DNA of 64,000 bases from Harmonia axyridis (GCF_914767665.1 NC_059501.1:7504501-7568500), one strand, 5' to 3'. Shown: positions 11,909-23,250, numbered from the stretch's first letter. Made by a program: numbers and translations. The notes: generated by a model from the letters alone, not told the origin.

Positions 11909-12822
11909 TGGACTAGTTTTCATTCTTTTGTTAAGGATTAATTCTAAAAATTCAAGTAAAATGAAACAAAAATGTGGAAGAATCATTGAAATATCTCTAG
12001 AAATGAAAAAGTTATGGGACTTTGAAGTTGCGCTTGGAAGAATAATTTCATAGTCTAGTGTGTGACGTCACGCCACTTACACGAGGCGACTGGTATTCGC
12101 AGAGTGCTTACGAATTCATTGGTGTACAATCACTTGTGCCGTTCGTGTCGTGTTTTGTTCGTTACACGATGGCTGAAATAAAAAAAAATCCTACAAATAT
12201 TGTATTGTGCCAATGTGTGCAAGCAAGACAATTAAAAACCCCAATAAATTGTTTTTTCATGTACCAAATGACATGAATCAAAGGAAGAAGTGGTTCAAAT
12301 TAATGAAGCGTGACTTAATTGGACCTAAAACTACTTCATATGTGTGTGAAGATCATTTTGATGTAAGTACCTATCAGTACTAGCTGTCTTTTTCTGATAA
12401 TAAAAATACTAAGGTGTGTGTTGGTTTGAAATAAGTTATTGAGTAAAAATAACTTTGTCCTTTCACGAAGCCTTCTTCCATTATTATTATTATTATTATT
12501 ATAAAAAGATATTGAGATGGTGACATAAAAACAAAACTCGATTTAAAACTACACTGTACAACTACAAACGGCGCGAGAGCTTTGGCGCGGCTAAGTATTT
12601 AAACGTAATTTATGGTGTAGCGATCACAGGCAAGTGTCGTGACGTCTCAGACGAATCAGAGACTAAAGACGTTCCGCGCTAAAATACGTAAATTTAAATA
12701 ATCTATTTCTCAATCATTTATTGATGGATTTTCAAAAATTTTTCACTGATTTATCAGTTTTGCTCTATATTTTAATTCTATCGTGTCAAATATAGTATTA
12801 TCAACATCACTAAACTAGTCCA
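11909..12822 (+). mobile_element. THAP-domain DNA transposon derivative, copy 1
   Basis: Bounded by inverted repeats TGGACTAGTTT and AAACTAGTCCA. A start at 12169 (MAEIKKNPTN) leads, after a frameshift, into VPMCASKTIKNPNKLFFHVP, NQRKKWFKLMKR and YVCEDHFD: most of a THAP zinc-finger (Cys, invariant Trp, CxxH). The frame ends in a strong donor (GTAAGT at 12363-12368), as if a first exon of a larger transposase gene survived. THAP domains head P-element-like transposases. Sub-terminal GTGACGTCACGCCACTT (12062-12078) carries a TGACGTCA palindrome. A second copy in opposite orientation is at 52198-53077. This copy alone carries an (ATT)n run near 12481. Confidence 0.8.
12169..12362 (+). pseudogene. 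THAP zinc-finger exon, frameshifted
   Basis: The DNA-binding domain of the element at 11909-12822. The first 13 or so codons (MAEIKKNPTNIVL) and the rest of the domain (PMCASKT...CEDHFD) lie in different frames, so the exon is broken as it stands. The core pattern C-W-CxxH of the C2CH zinc site is visible, with W in KKWFKL and CEDH near the end. The GTAAGT donor immediately after GAT suggests a once-spliced gene whose later exons were deleted. Confidence 0.75.
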
Positions 12823-13079
12823 TTCTTACTGACGTGTCGATTTCAAAGGAAGTAAAATGATTATAATTGGTTCATTTTATGGTGAAATTTTCCGTCTTCG
12901 TCTTTGCGAGATTTCTGCAATTTTATAATTTGAAAATCTTGGAGAGGGGGGGGGCTGTTAATTACCCCCAGTACCCCCCTCCCCATTTCTACGCACTTGA
13001 ATTGGCACATGAATGAACGAACGCTGTAAAGTTCGCGACTTTTAATTTTTTTTATTCACCCCCTTATTAAGAAAATTTC

Positions 13080-13455
13080 CAAACAATTACGAACATCCGC
13101 TTCCACTTTTATCCCCAGAATAAAAACGCGCAATCCACACATTCTACGATCTGCCCCAAGCCACGCGTTTCCCCGAATCGAAAATCCCCGAAAAAAAGTA
13201 CCATCGGAGTCACAAAACCGTCGTCACACACCACCAGATCTACCTGAGCACGGCCTCGACCCATACCGCCCGACACACAAAAGCCCCACCGTACGGCCAT
13301 TGTGAAAAAGGCGGCCATATTTCAGCCCGGCTGACAGCTAGCCGAGATCCGAATTGACAGCTGCATCGGGGACACGATGACGTAACCGACTTACCTCCGT
13401 TCTAGCGGAACCGGTCGACTCTCTCTGCCGCAATTGTTGTCAATAAGGGACATCA
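13080..13455. promoter_or_regulatory. GC-rich island with YY1/PHO-like and GAGA motifs
   Basis: A non-repetitive GC-rich block. GGCCAT cores occur at 13295-13300 (ACGGCCATTGTG) and 13313-13318 (GCGGCCATATT, whose complement AATATGGCCGC resembles the YY1/Pho consensus). A CTCTCTCT run (GAGA-factor type) is at 13419-13426, and TGACAG words of Meis/Homothorax type occur near 13331 and 13356. Clustered Pho and GAGA sites are typical of Polycomb response elements, which are expected in Hox clusters. This is inference from motifs only. The reverse-strand ORF 13109-13318 looks compositional. Confidence 0.35.
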
Positions 13456-15665
13456 CGGAAGAGGGATCGACTCAACGAAAGTGTTTGGGATTATATGGTG
13501 ATAACCGGTCATTATCTTGTTAAGGTCAGAATGACGATTCTGACGGTGGCTATTCTGCTATTCAAAAGATGTCTAGGCTGGATTTATTTTTTTTTTCTGC
13601 TTGGGTTAGGTTACTTGAAGTAAAGGGTGTTTTTTTAGAGCTATAGAACTTTAAATTGCAATAAAACAACGATGGATTATTCGATTGACATGAATTTTAT
13701 TTATCCGCAAGATAATCTTGTGGCATTACATTTTAAATATGATTTCTGGCGTAGGTATGACCGCCACGACTGGCTCGGATGTAGTCCAATCTGGACTTTT
13801 TCCAACATTTGTGGCCGTATATCGGCAATAACACGGCGAATGTTGTCTTCCAAATGGTCAAGGGTTTGTGGCTTATCCGCATAGGCCTATGACTTTACAT
13901 AGCCCAACAGAAAGATCACAGGATATTGGAGGCCAATTCACAGATCCAAAACGTGAAATTAGGAGGTCACCAAACGTGTGTTTCAATAAATCGATTGTAG
14001 CACGAGCTGTGTGACATGTTGGAACCACAGCTCCTGGACATCATGGTTGTTCAATTCAGGAATGAAAAAGTTAGTAATCATGGCTCTATACCGATCACCA
14101 TTGACTGTAACGTTCTGGCCATCATCGTTTTTGAAGAAGTACGGACCAATGATTCTACCAGCCCATAAAGCGCACCAAACAGTCAGTTTTTCTGGATGTA
14201 ACGGTGTTTCGACATACACTTGAGGATTAGCTTCACTCCAAATGCGGCAGTTTTGTTTGTTGACGTAGCCATTCAACCAGAAGTGCACTTCATCGCTAAA
14301 CAAAATAAAATGGACGTAGTGCGCGGTACGTATTCCGCACAGAAACATCATTTTCGAAATAAAATTGCACTATTTGCAAGCGTTGTTCAGGCGTAAGTCT
14401 ATTCATGATGAATTGCCAAACCAAACTGAGAATAAATCACTTGACAGCTGTTAAATCGGTCGTCATCTTGAACAGTAATGCCAACTTAAAGTTATATACC
14501 TCGAAAAAAAAACACCCTTTATATAGCTACAACAAATATAATAAAAGGAAATTTCTTAACTTTAATGACTGTTGGCCGAGAAGGTATCGACTAACGAAAG
14601 TGTTAAGGATTATGGTGATAACCGGTCATCATCTCGTTAAGGTTATAGAATGACGATTGTGACGGTAGCTATTTAGAAGACGTCTATGCTGGTTTTATTT
14701 TTAATGCTATGGTTAGATAACTTGAAGCTACAACAAATATAATAAAATAACATTTTTGAACGTTAACGTCTCTTGGCCAAGAAAGTGACTCAACGAAAAG
14801 GTTAGGGATTATGGTGATAACGGTCATCATCTCGTTCTGACGGTATATTCTGACGGTAGCTATTTAGAAGACGTCTAGGATAGTTTTATATTTATTGCTT
14901 CGGTTAGGTTACTTGAAGTATATACCAACAACAAATATAATAGAAGAACATTTTTGAACTTTAACGTCTGTTGGTCAAGAAAGTATGGAATCAAAGAAAG
15001 TGTTTAGAATTATCGTGATTACCGGTCATCATCTCGTTAATGTCAGAATGACAATTCTGACGGTAGCTATTTAGAGGACGTCTAGGCTAGTTTTATTTTT
15101 ATTGCTTTGGTTGGAATACTTGAAATATAATGCAACAACAAATATAATAAAAGCACGTCTATAATGTCGGATAGCCGTGAAAGTATCGACTAACGAAAGT
15201 GTTTGGGATTAAGGTAATAACCGGTCATCATCTCGTTAAGGTCAGAATGACGATTCTGATGGTAGCTATTTGGAACAAGTCTAGGTTGGTTTATTTTAAT
15301 TGCTTTGCCTTTGTTGGGTTACTTGAAATATATATAGCAACAAAAAACACAATAAAAGCACATTTATCAACTCTAACGTCAGCATTACCAAATATTGAGG
15401 CTACCTGAAAAGTATACCCTGAATATTTATTCGACTCAACGAAAGTGTTTGGGATTACGGTGATAACCGGTGATCATCTCGTTAAGGTTAGAATGACGAT
15501 TGTGACGTTCTACGGTAGCTACTCAGAAGACGTCTTGGTTGGTTTATTTTTATTGCTTTGGTTGATTTGAAATGACGATTCTGACGTTTCACGGTAGCTT
15601 TTTGGCATTTGGGAGATGTCTAGGTTCGTTTATTTTTATTGCCTTGGTTGGGCTACTCTTGGTTG
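13455..15665 (+). repeat. Tandem repeat array, about 200-bp unit, split by a mariner
   Basis: About seven diverged units. The landmark GTGATAACCGGTCATCATCT recurs near 13497, 14614, 14813, 15014, 15212 and 15458, giving periods of 198-201 bp and one of 246 bp. The first two are about 218 bp apart once the 897-bp mariner and its TA are removed. Each unit holds an imperfect palindrome, GTCAGAATGACGATTCTGAC, then GACGTCTAGG, a T-rich part, and AACAACAAATATAATA. The last unit is partial and degenerate. No coding potential. Confidence 0.9.
13623..14519 (-). mobile_element. DD41D-type mariner, copy C, both ends present
   Basis: An 897-bp element with inverted ends AAGGGTGTTTTTTT and AAAAAACACCCTT, flanked by TA at 13621-13622 and 14520-14521. 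Minus-strand reading shows the transposase start (MNRLTPE), the shared internal deletion, and the catalytic block 14351-13983. A 13-nt deletion between short CAAC repeats removes the second catalytic Asp (ELWFQ runs straight into HVTQL) and shifts the frame. It is inserted in a unit of the 200-bp tandem array at a TA, so its age is bounded by the array. Confidence 0.93.
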
Positions 15666-16849
15666 AAATACACTCTCTTCTACACGTAGTCTTCACCAAG
15701 GATTAACGCCGTTTCGACAGTTTTTCCATCTTAGAAAAATAACGCGAAATCATGAGCTACTGATCTCTCGTTCATTCATGCGTCAGGTAGACCTTTGGAG
15801 GCCACTCATACCTAAATATAGTTCGATGGTCTTCAAGGGTGCAAATTCCTATATCCTAACTACACGTCTGTGTATTGGATATTTTATGATTCTGTTGAGG
15901 CTATCAGTACGAAATTCTGCAAAGGGGTTGAATATATAGATACATACATACATGCAAAAATAAAGTTTCTTTCGTAATATCTATGTAAGTGTGCAATTAA
16001 GGATCAACAAATAGCTCGTTACAATTATCGAGTAACAAATTACTATAACACTTATACTTTTTTTTGTGGTTGCTTCCCATTCTCAGAACTGAATACCTAT
16101 AAGTTACACACAAATTCATATAAATTACTATAAAGAGATTTTTAAATCGGAGACAAGCGGAAATCGGGAGATTTTGTTTTTGCATCTTAAATTTTTCTCA
16201 TTGGTACATATGTATAATATCAATATCATATTGTCTAATTCTTTTACTAAGTTTATAACTAAGATATAGAATATAATTGTAGACAAATGTTTTCATTCTC
16301 AGGAGATTAGCCATTGTTCTTGGCTAATACTCTTAGAATTCGAATTAATCTTATAAACGAATTCATAGGCAATGAGAAGTCAATCGAAAATCGTTATTTA
16401 TTTAAAAAATCCGTCATTTATGATAATGTTGATTGCGACTTCAGAAAAAATTGTATGTTTAATTATTTACCTCTTAGTAAAAGTATCTCGTTTACTAGTA
16501 GATACACAGTGTACTATCTTCACGAAATTTATCATTGAATAAATCTATAAATTGTCAGAAAATATTATTGTTATATCGAAAAACCATTAATTATAAACAT
16601 TTATTTGATTCGTTCGAAAATAATAAGCATATCTTTCTATGACCCCCAGCCCATGAACTATAGAAGGTACCTCACATACGAAAATCTAAAAACAAATTTC
16701 CCCTCCACATCAAAGACCACAATCCCAAATATCAACAATCAAGCATACAAAGCCACCTCCAACAAAAATCCCCGTAGTCAATCTCATTCAGAAAATACCC
16801 AAAATCCGAAATAGACATCCCAGTTGTGAAGCGGCAAGGTTTATAACCC
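15666..16849. other. AT-rich stretch, nothing recognised
   Basis: No repeat family, coding match or RNA gene seen. The open frame at 16605-16814 is low-complexity (Asn, Ser, Thr rich) in a stretch with C-rich, A-rich bias and is probably not a gene. Confidence 0.5.
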
Positions 16850-17078
16850 AATATTAACTGTCTCCAATCATAATTTATGTTAATGGCCTCTAGGACCAGC
16901 CAACTGCTCCAGCCCAGCTTAGGGAAGCCTGCCAGGCCAGCGACAGTTGGTATTGAATCGTGCTGAAAACTGGAAGTGCTTGTGCTGCTCCTACACCGGC
17001 CGCCCCATCACGTTGGCAATACTGATCAAGTTTCACAAAACATTTGACACCCGTCGTCATACTTCCTCTGGTGAGTAA
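16850..17078 (+). other. GC-richer island ending in a strong splice donor, candidate non-coding exon or enhancer
   Basis: A unique block, GC-richer than its surroundings, with CCAATCATAATTTATG and GTTAATGG (homeodomain-type words). It ends TTCCTCTG then GTGAGTAATTG near 17071, a near-consensus 5' splice site. A possible acceptor, GGCCTCTAG, is at 16885-16893. All frames contain stops, so if transcribed it is probably non-coding. Function unknown. Confidence 0.25.
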
Positions 17079-19141
17079 TTGTTGATAATTGATTCTATGG
17101 TCATTTCCGCTAAGCTCCGCTTAAAAAAGTCCCCTTATTCGTGTGAGATATAAATATCCCATCGAGCAAAACACTAAACAAACCTATCGGCTTCAACATA
17201 ATATGTTGATTTTAAGCCGTTAATACTGATTTGCATTCATATCTATGTACCTTATTTCTACGAAGCTTCGTTAGCAATGCTTATCTTTATTTCTGTGGTC
17301 GTATTCCTCCTACAGAAAGTCATTTTATCACCTCAGAAATTCAGAAATCGATTGGCGCCATTCTATAATAGACGCTGTGTTATGCCGGTTGTGAGCATGC
17401 TCAGGTCCATATTTTTCGATGATCAATACTGGCCGGCTTCAATCTTGATGTTTCTTTATGTTTTGAATTTCCAACATCGCATATTGGCAGCTATAAGTTT
17501 GTAATTTATAATAGAAATACAGTTAGTGCTGAACAAATATGTTTTTTATTTGGTGGTCATTTTTTTGCTGCTTTGTGGTATGGTGATGTGTTTTATAATT
17601 TTATCGTTGTTTTGATGTTTGTTCGTTTTCAATTTATAGTTGATAGTTTTATATATTTTTTTGCAGAATATATATTTCGTTTATTTCTACTACAATAGTT
17701 TCAATTTGAAGCCCTATGAAAACATGTTTTCAATGGTAGCAATATAGGTACTACGAATATTATTCCTAGTTGTCGAAACCTTATTCATTTTTGAGGATCG
17801 CAAAAAAATAAAAATCTGTGAAATGCAATGCAGATTAATTACTATCACAGTAATAGATCTATCGATTTTCGAAAACTGTTCTATTAGAAGCGTTCGGAAA
17901 GCTATTTTTAGTATCATCATACTGTTATCAGACGTTTTCAATCCCATGATTCTATTTTGTTGAGATTTTTTCTTGTGGAACCTTCATGAAAGAAAGGATG
18001 TGACTCTCAACTCATATAATTGTTCTTTTTATTGCTCGAAATATTTTGTTTTGTGGACCAATGCACCTTTTTCTCAATTCAAGGTTAAACTGCAAACATA
18101 AAGAAAGGCACTGCTTTGCACCAGCAGTTTTTGAGCGGTATTTCTTTCGTGTATTTGTTGCGCTGTTGGAGACGAAATTCTGCATTGTGTCATTATTTCA
18201 CATTTATGAAGTGAATTTCAGCCTCCTACGAACTTGCTATTACGGAAATATTGGACAGTTTTTTCTTTATATTCCGCTCGAAGTTTATATGTTTTTGGTA
18301 ATGCGATTCACATAAAATTTCGCGTGAAATTGCAAATTGTTATTGTACATCTGAAATTTCATGTACCTACATAGCTTCTAACTTGGTAATATATGTCGTC
18401 ACGGAAATATTAGTTTTTTTTAGTTGAATTTTCTAGAGCTTGAAATTGCATACACACAAAATATCAACTAGGTCGGATATATTGTCGCTGAAACAATGAA
18501 AATTTTTATATCGATATCCTTCTTGAATTATCTTTGATTCTGATCGAAAGAACAATATAAAATTTCACGTGATGTTTGAAATTATTATTCTACACCTAAG
18601 TGCATAATTTCACTCGTTTGATTTCGTAGTTTTGAAATTTTCAGGAAATCAGAATTCCGAACGGCAATCGTGTTCGGGAACGACCGCTCGAAAAGAATTT
18701 TATTGAAAGTTCAGAAAAAATTTGATCCTAACTGTCGTTGAACTATTCGTTATTTTTAGGTAACTGACCACTAGACTATTATGTTAATATGCGAATGATA
18801 ATTACATTCAAAAAAACACAAGATTAAATACATAAAGATGACTTCAAAAATTAATTTATAACTCATTCATTTAATTTTGAAATTTTTACATTTGTCAGTT
18901 TGAAATTTATGAGATTTATTATCGCGCTTATTATCATCACCTGAATAAACTTTGTGGAATACGATATACCATTTTTAATGCCTGTTCACAGTACCATATT
19001 TTATCAATTCATATCGTTTGCTTTGCGATTTTTACAATGAATAAAAGTATAGAATCACGAAGTCTTAAATGTTGTATTGCAAATGAAATTTGGTGTACGG
19101 TTACTGTATTGGTCGTATTTGTTGAAGGAAAAGTGGATTTT
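17079..19141. other. AT-rich stretch, nothing definite
   Basis: Contains loosely repeated phrases (CACGGAAATATT, TTGAAATT) near 18240, 18400 and 18590 that recur at 24.5 and 58.3 kb. They suggest an old, heavily worn repeat. No coding or RNA gene recognised. Confidence 0.4.
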
Positions 19142-19359
19142 GTTTCATCATTACATTTGTGGTCGAAAACTAAGCAAAATATGTCAAACTTCCACCTCAT
19201 TTCTTTATAAGGATCCAACAGATCTTTTTCTCCTTTCAGGTTTAAAACCCAAATTGCCATTGTTTCATTATTATATTTGTTTTCGAGAACTAAGTAAAAC
19301 ATGTCAATCGTCCACCCTATTTTCCTGATATGGATCCAACAGATCTTTTACTTCTTTCA
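19142..19359 (-). repeat. Direct duplication, about 121-bp period
   Basis: Two diverged copies, 19142-19237 and 19263-19359, share TTTCATnATTA, GAnAACTAAGnAAAA and GGATCCAACAGATCTTTT. The minus-strand frame 19302-19009 stays open through both, giving the paired phrases LVLENKYNNETMAI and LVFDHKCNDETKST. The protein is not recognised. An open frame through a duplication could be a relic of a repeat-containing protein or chance. Confidence 0.7.
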
Positions 19360-20089
19360 TATTGAGAAATGAGAATCCAAATGACCACATCGAGGTAACA
19401 GTTTTCAGTTGATACTAAACATGGAACACAATCCCTGACAAATACTGTTGTTGTTCCTTGAAACTGCGCTCAAAAATGGTTTTTTGATTTCATTATTTGT
19501 TGGAGTAAATGAAAATATTTCTGAATGGAAAAACTTCGAAAATGATACATTGAATTCAAATAAAGAATTCATGTTGCTAGCCACTTCCCACTTTTCTATT
19601 CAGCAGTTTGTCGCAGTTAGTTTCAAGGACCTAGTACGTACGATCTGTTGGTCTAAAACTCTCGATTTGAGCAGCGTGGGAAAACCTTTAGTTTCTTAGA
19701 AATTAAATCCCGAAAATATCGCATTAGTATGAAACATTTTCATCTGAAAGGATATTAAGAATAACTAACACAACAATAGAATGAAAAATAGAAAATAGTA
19801 CTGAGTCTTTATGATCCATATTTGTTTTTTGTTGAGATCGAAACCAAAAAGAAAGTTTAGCGGTTTTCAATAATATCAATAATTTATGTGAACGAACACA
19901 TATTAGCTCAACTACTTTCCCCTACTATATATTGAAGATGCAAACAAGTTTTCTCTCTACAATTAAAATCTCCGCCAACTTTGTCCACATTATAAGAACT
20001 ACAAATTCCTCAATCTCCTCTCTGTAAGAAAAACCGCACAAACTCTCCTCGTTACCTGTTACCCATTTACGTTAATTAGACAACTCATT

Positions 20090-20350
20090 AAGCCCTAAAT
20101 ACGAGGGTCAATCGGGAAAAGATCGACCGTCTAGCTTTCGGCGTCGTGAATCTTTCAGCATTGGACGTAAACGCAGTAAACAACGTGTGCCGTCAAATTA
20201 ATGGAGAACATTTTTCAATGCCAATTAGAATTCACAGACTGGTGGAAGATCGTGCCTTGATAACTTCGTTCCCATCCGATTTCGGTAGAATACGAAAGTA
20301 TGCTTCGCCTTGAAAACGAGCTAGGGGACTCGTCAAAAGGGAAAAGGAAT
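20090..20350. promoter_or_regulatory. Unique GC-moderate block with homeodomain-type sites, candidate enhancer
   Basis: Non-repetitive sequence with ACGTTAATTAGACAA (20069-20083) just before the block, then CAAATTAATGG and CCAATTAGAATT, all TAAT-core homeodomain sites, and balanced base composition unlike its neighbours. It is followed by the hAT element at 20541. No ORF. The assignment rests only on composition and motifs. Confidence 0.3.
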
Positions 20351-20540
20351 TAAACGCTTAAAACCTCTATAAAAGTTTCTTTCGTTATGAATTCGAAGTA
20401 TTTTTGGTGTTTTCAATGTGATAATTGGGAATTGTAGAATACCGATTATACTTTACCATTTCAACGGGTACGATGCGCAGACCATATGGATGAGAATTTT
20501 TCGTTCTAAATTTATGGGATTTTGGACAAAACGATGGAAA

Positions 20541-21324
20541 TAGGGATTCACGCGCTTGGCTGGATTTTCAAGCTACTTGTCTTGAGCTTGACTTGACTTC
20601 AAGACAAGCTTGATTTTTAGCAGTTTTATTGTGTAATGCCACATCAATATAAAAATGATGAAATGAGAAGGAACCTTGCAAAAAACACTTTTATTTATTG
20701 AACTTAGTGTAATAAAGAACCGAAAGTATCAACTTTTTTGAAATAAATAAAGAACAAAAATAAAGATCAATTAAAAAAATGAAGTTTCTCAATATTGAGA
20801 AACCTCCAGGCTTTGTTTGATTTCATTATTTTACATCCAGGATCTTAGACTCATGAGGCATCTTATAGATTTGTCGCCGAACCTAATGCGGGTTTTCGTA
20901 ACTGTGAGAGCAGCTTTGGAAAATTGTCTTTCAACAGGAGTTGAAGATGCTGGCGTTGATAAAAAATCCTTGGCCATTTTGGCCAAGTTTGAAAAGATGA
21001 TTCTGAAACTACCAAAATCTACCAATAGATTTCATAGAAATGTGAGAAAACTACTAATAAAGTCACACTGGCGAATGCTTCAGTCTCTCGGCGCTCGAGG
21101 AATCTCCTTATTCAGTCTAAGCGAGCACGAGATTGCAGAAATATATGCCGTGCGACGCGTGCATATTGAGCTCAAGAAATATCAAGTAGCTTGATATCAA
21201 GTCAAGCAATAAATATCTAAAATCAAGTTAATCTCAAGTATGTACTTTTTCACGAGCTTCATTTTCAAGTCAAGTACCTACATAGTTGGATAAATGTCAA
21301 GCTACTTGGCTTGATGAATCCTTA
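20541..21324 (-). mobile_element. hAT element, non-autonomous, copy 1
   Basis: Ends TAGGGATTCA and TGAATCCTTA match the termini of the other copies. Sub-terminal regions are rich in CTTGA/TCAAG words. Minus-strand 21025-20807 encodes the C-terminal hAT dimerisation region: FLSTPASSTPVERQFSKAAL, then RCLMSLRSWM and, after one stop, EIKQSLEVSQY. The rest of the transposase is absent, so this is a deletion derivative of about 784 bp. I see no clear 8-bp target duplication here. The plus-strand frame at 20817-21194 is only its antisense. Confidence 0.85.
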
Positions 21325-21677
21325 TTTTTGAGCGACGCACAAGGTTTCTATTCTTCACATCACTTACTTGTTTCAACAGCTCAAATTTTGCTCAACGATG
21401 CTTAACGACGATCTAAAAGTGTTTTAGTTTTGAGAACTGTGACTGCAAAACTTTCAACATTTTTGTAGTGAATTGTGATTTCAAGGCCTTGTTGAAGCGT
21501 GAATCGTCTCATTCTTATTGATTTAATTGTCAAATGTCGAATTTGACAGTTTTCCAGATAGTAGGCTATTAAAAATGAAGACTCTTAATGGAAAACCCAA
21601 TATTTGAAAATTATCAATTTTATGCTTTTGTTGGCATCAGGATTGCCAATTTGGACTCCCATTTAGCATGACTTATA

Positions 21678-22580
21678 ACGGGTGTTTTTTTTCGAGGTAT
21701 ATAACTTCAAGTTGGCATTACTGTTCAAGATGGCGACCGATTTAACAGCTGTCAAGTGATTTATTCTCAGTTTGGTTTGGCAATTTATCATGAATAGACT
21801 CACGCTTGCAAATAGTGCAATTTTATTTCGAAAATAATGGTTTTGTGCGGAATACGTATCGCGCACTACGTCCATTTTATTTTGTTTAGCGATGAAGCGC
21901 ACTTCTGGTTGAATGGCTACGTCAACAAACACAACTGCCGCATTTGGAGTGAAGCTAATCCTCAAGTGTATGTCGAAACATCGTTACATCCAGAAAAACT
22001 GACTGTTGCGCTTTATGGGCTGGAATCATTGGTCCGTACTTCTTCAATAACGATGATGGCCAGAACGTTACAGTCAATGGTGATCGGTATAGAGCCATGA
22101 TTACTAACTTTTTCATTCCTGAATTGAACAACCATGATGTCCAGGAGCTGTGGTTCCAACAAGACGGCGCAACATGTCACGCAGCTCGTGCCACAATCGA
22201 TTTATTGAAAGACACGTTTGGTGACCGCCTAATTTCACGTTTTGGATCAGTGAATTGGCCTCCAAGATCTTGTGATTTAACACCACTAGACTACTTTCTG
22301 TGGGTCTATGTGGATAAGCCACAAACCCTTGACCATTTGGAAGACAACATTCGCCGTGTTATTGCCGATATACGGCCACAAATGTTGGAAAAAGTCATCG
22401 AAAATTGGACGTCCAGATTGGACTACATCCTAGCCAGCCGTGCCGGTCATATACCAGAAATCATATTTAAAATGTAATGCCACAAGATTATCTTGCGGAT
22501 AAATAAAATTCATGTCAATCGAATAATCCATCGTTGTTTTATTGCAATTTAAAGTTTTATAGCTCTAAAAAAACACCCTT
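21678..22580 (+). mobile_element. DD41D-type mariner, copy D, both ends present
   Basis: 903 bp, flanked by TA at 21676-21677 and 22581-22582, with ends ACGGGTGTTTTTTTTCGAGG and AAAAACACCCTT. The 5' side carries an intact CAAGATGGCGACCG at 21727-21740. The N-terminal reading frame begins near 21791. The shared internal deletion near 21870 joins it out of frame to LFSDEAHFWLNG. The catalytic frames 21837-22100 and 22097-22477 together contain all three Asp blocks (SDEAHF, WFQQDGATCH, RSCDLTPLDYF) but are split by small deletions near 22010. It is dead but the best-preserved catalytic end in the window (C-terminus ...HIPEIIFKM). Confidence 0.93.
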
Positions 22581-22739
22581 TAGTAATAGTAGTAGGAATT
22601 ATTTGTGTTAGGTAAATCAAAGCAAATTTGTTTTTTGGCTCAACTATGAATAAAATTTTTACTCTATTTTTTTTAAACACCCTGTATTTTGTGTGCGTAT
22701 ATTATATACATAGTTCTCCCAAATTATTAGGAAATAAAT

Positions 22740-23250
22740 GATGTATCATCGAAATATTTCGCTAGCTCGGGCCAATCCAAACCATTTTGCCCCTCAGCAT
22801 CACCCGGATCTGATCAGATTCATCTCCCAACAATTATTCTTGGAATTCATCCCTGGTGGAATCCGGCAAAGTTGCACAAGGAAAGATAAGCTGTGAACGC
22901 TGTGGGTGTCGCTAACAGATAAATCGAAACGTCGGTCGCCTGTACATCGAAATGCCCCGACTATGAGATCAGTTTTATTCTTGTTTTGTGGGAGTAGCAG
23001 ATAGAAAATACGGTGTCTAGATCCTTGATGCAAATTGTAGCAGTATTAAATGCTGCTTTGGGGACGACAGAGACGGATTGAGCTGAATGATGACAGAGGT
23101 TACAACGTTTTTTTTGTCTTGTTTTCGGGCGTATTTCGAGAGTAGAATCGAGACGAGACTGCGTCGTATTTCGAGGCGAGGTGAGGGTTCTCGATTCTGG
23201 TACGAGCATTGGTCAGCAAATTTTGTAATCCACATGTACCTACATTTATA
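22740..23250. promoter_or_regulatory. Unique GC-moderate block, possible regulatory DNA
   Basis: Non-repetitive, GC-richer than flanks, with CTGATCAGATT, GATAAG and AGATAAAT (GATA-type) words. Short ORFs on the minus strand (22800-23033, 22961-23209, 23017-23256) overlap in several frames, which is typical of composition rather than of a gene. No protein recognised. Confidence 0.25.

Noticed and set aside
13109..13318. Minus strand ORF of 69 residues
   Set aside because: Gly/Phe-rich translation of a C-rich stretch; no family, explained by composition.
16605..16814. + strand ORF rich in Asn/Ser/Thr
   Set aside because: Low-complexity translation of A/C-rich DNA with no recognisable domain.
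20817..21194. 125-residue + strand ORF
   Set aside because: It is the antisense of the hAT dimerisation domain and sub-terminal region; the minus strand carries the recognisable motif.
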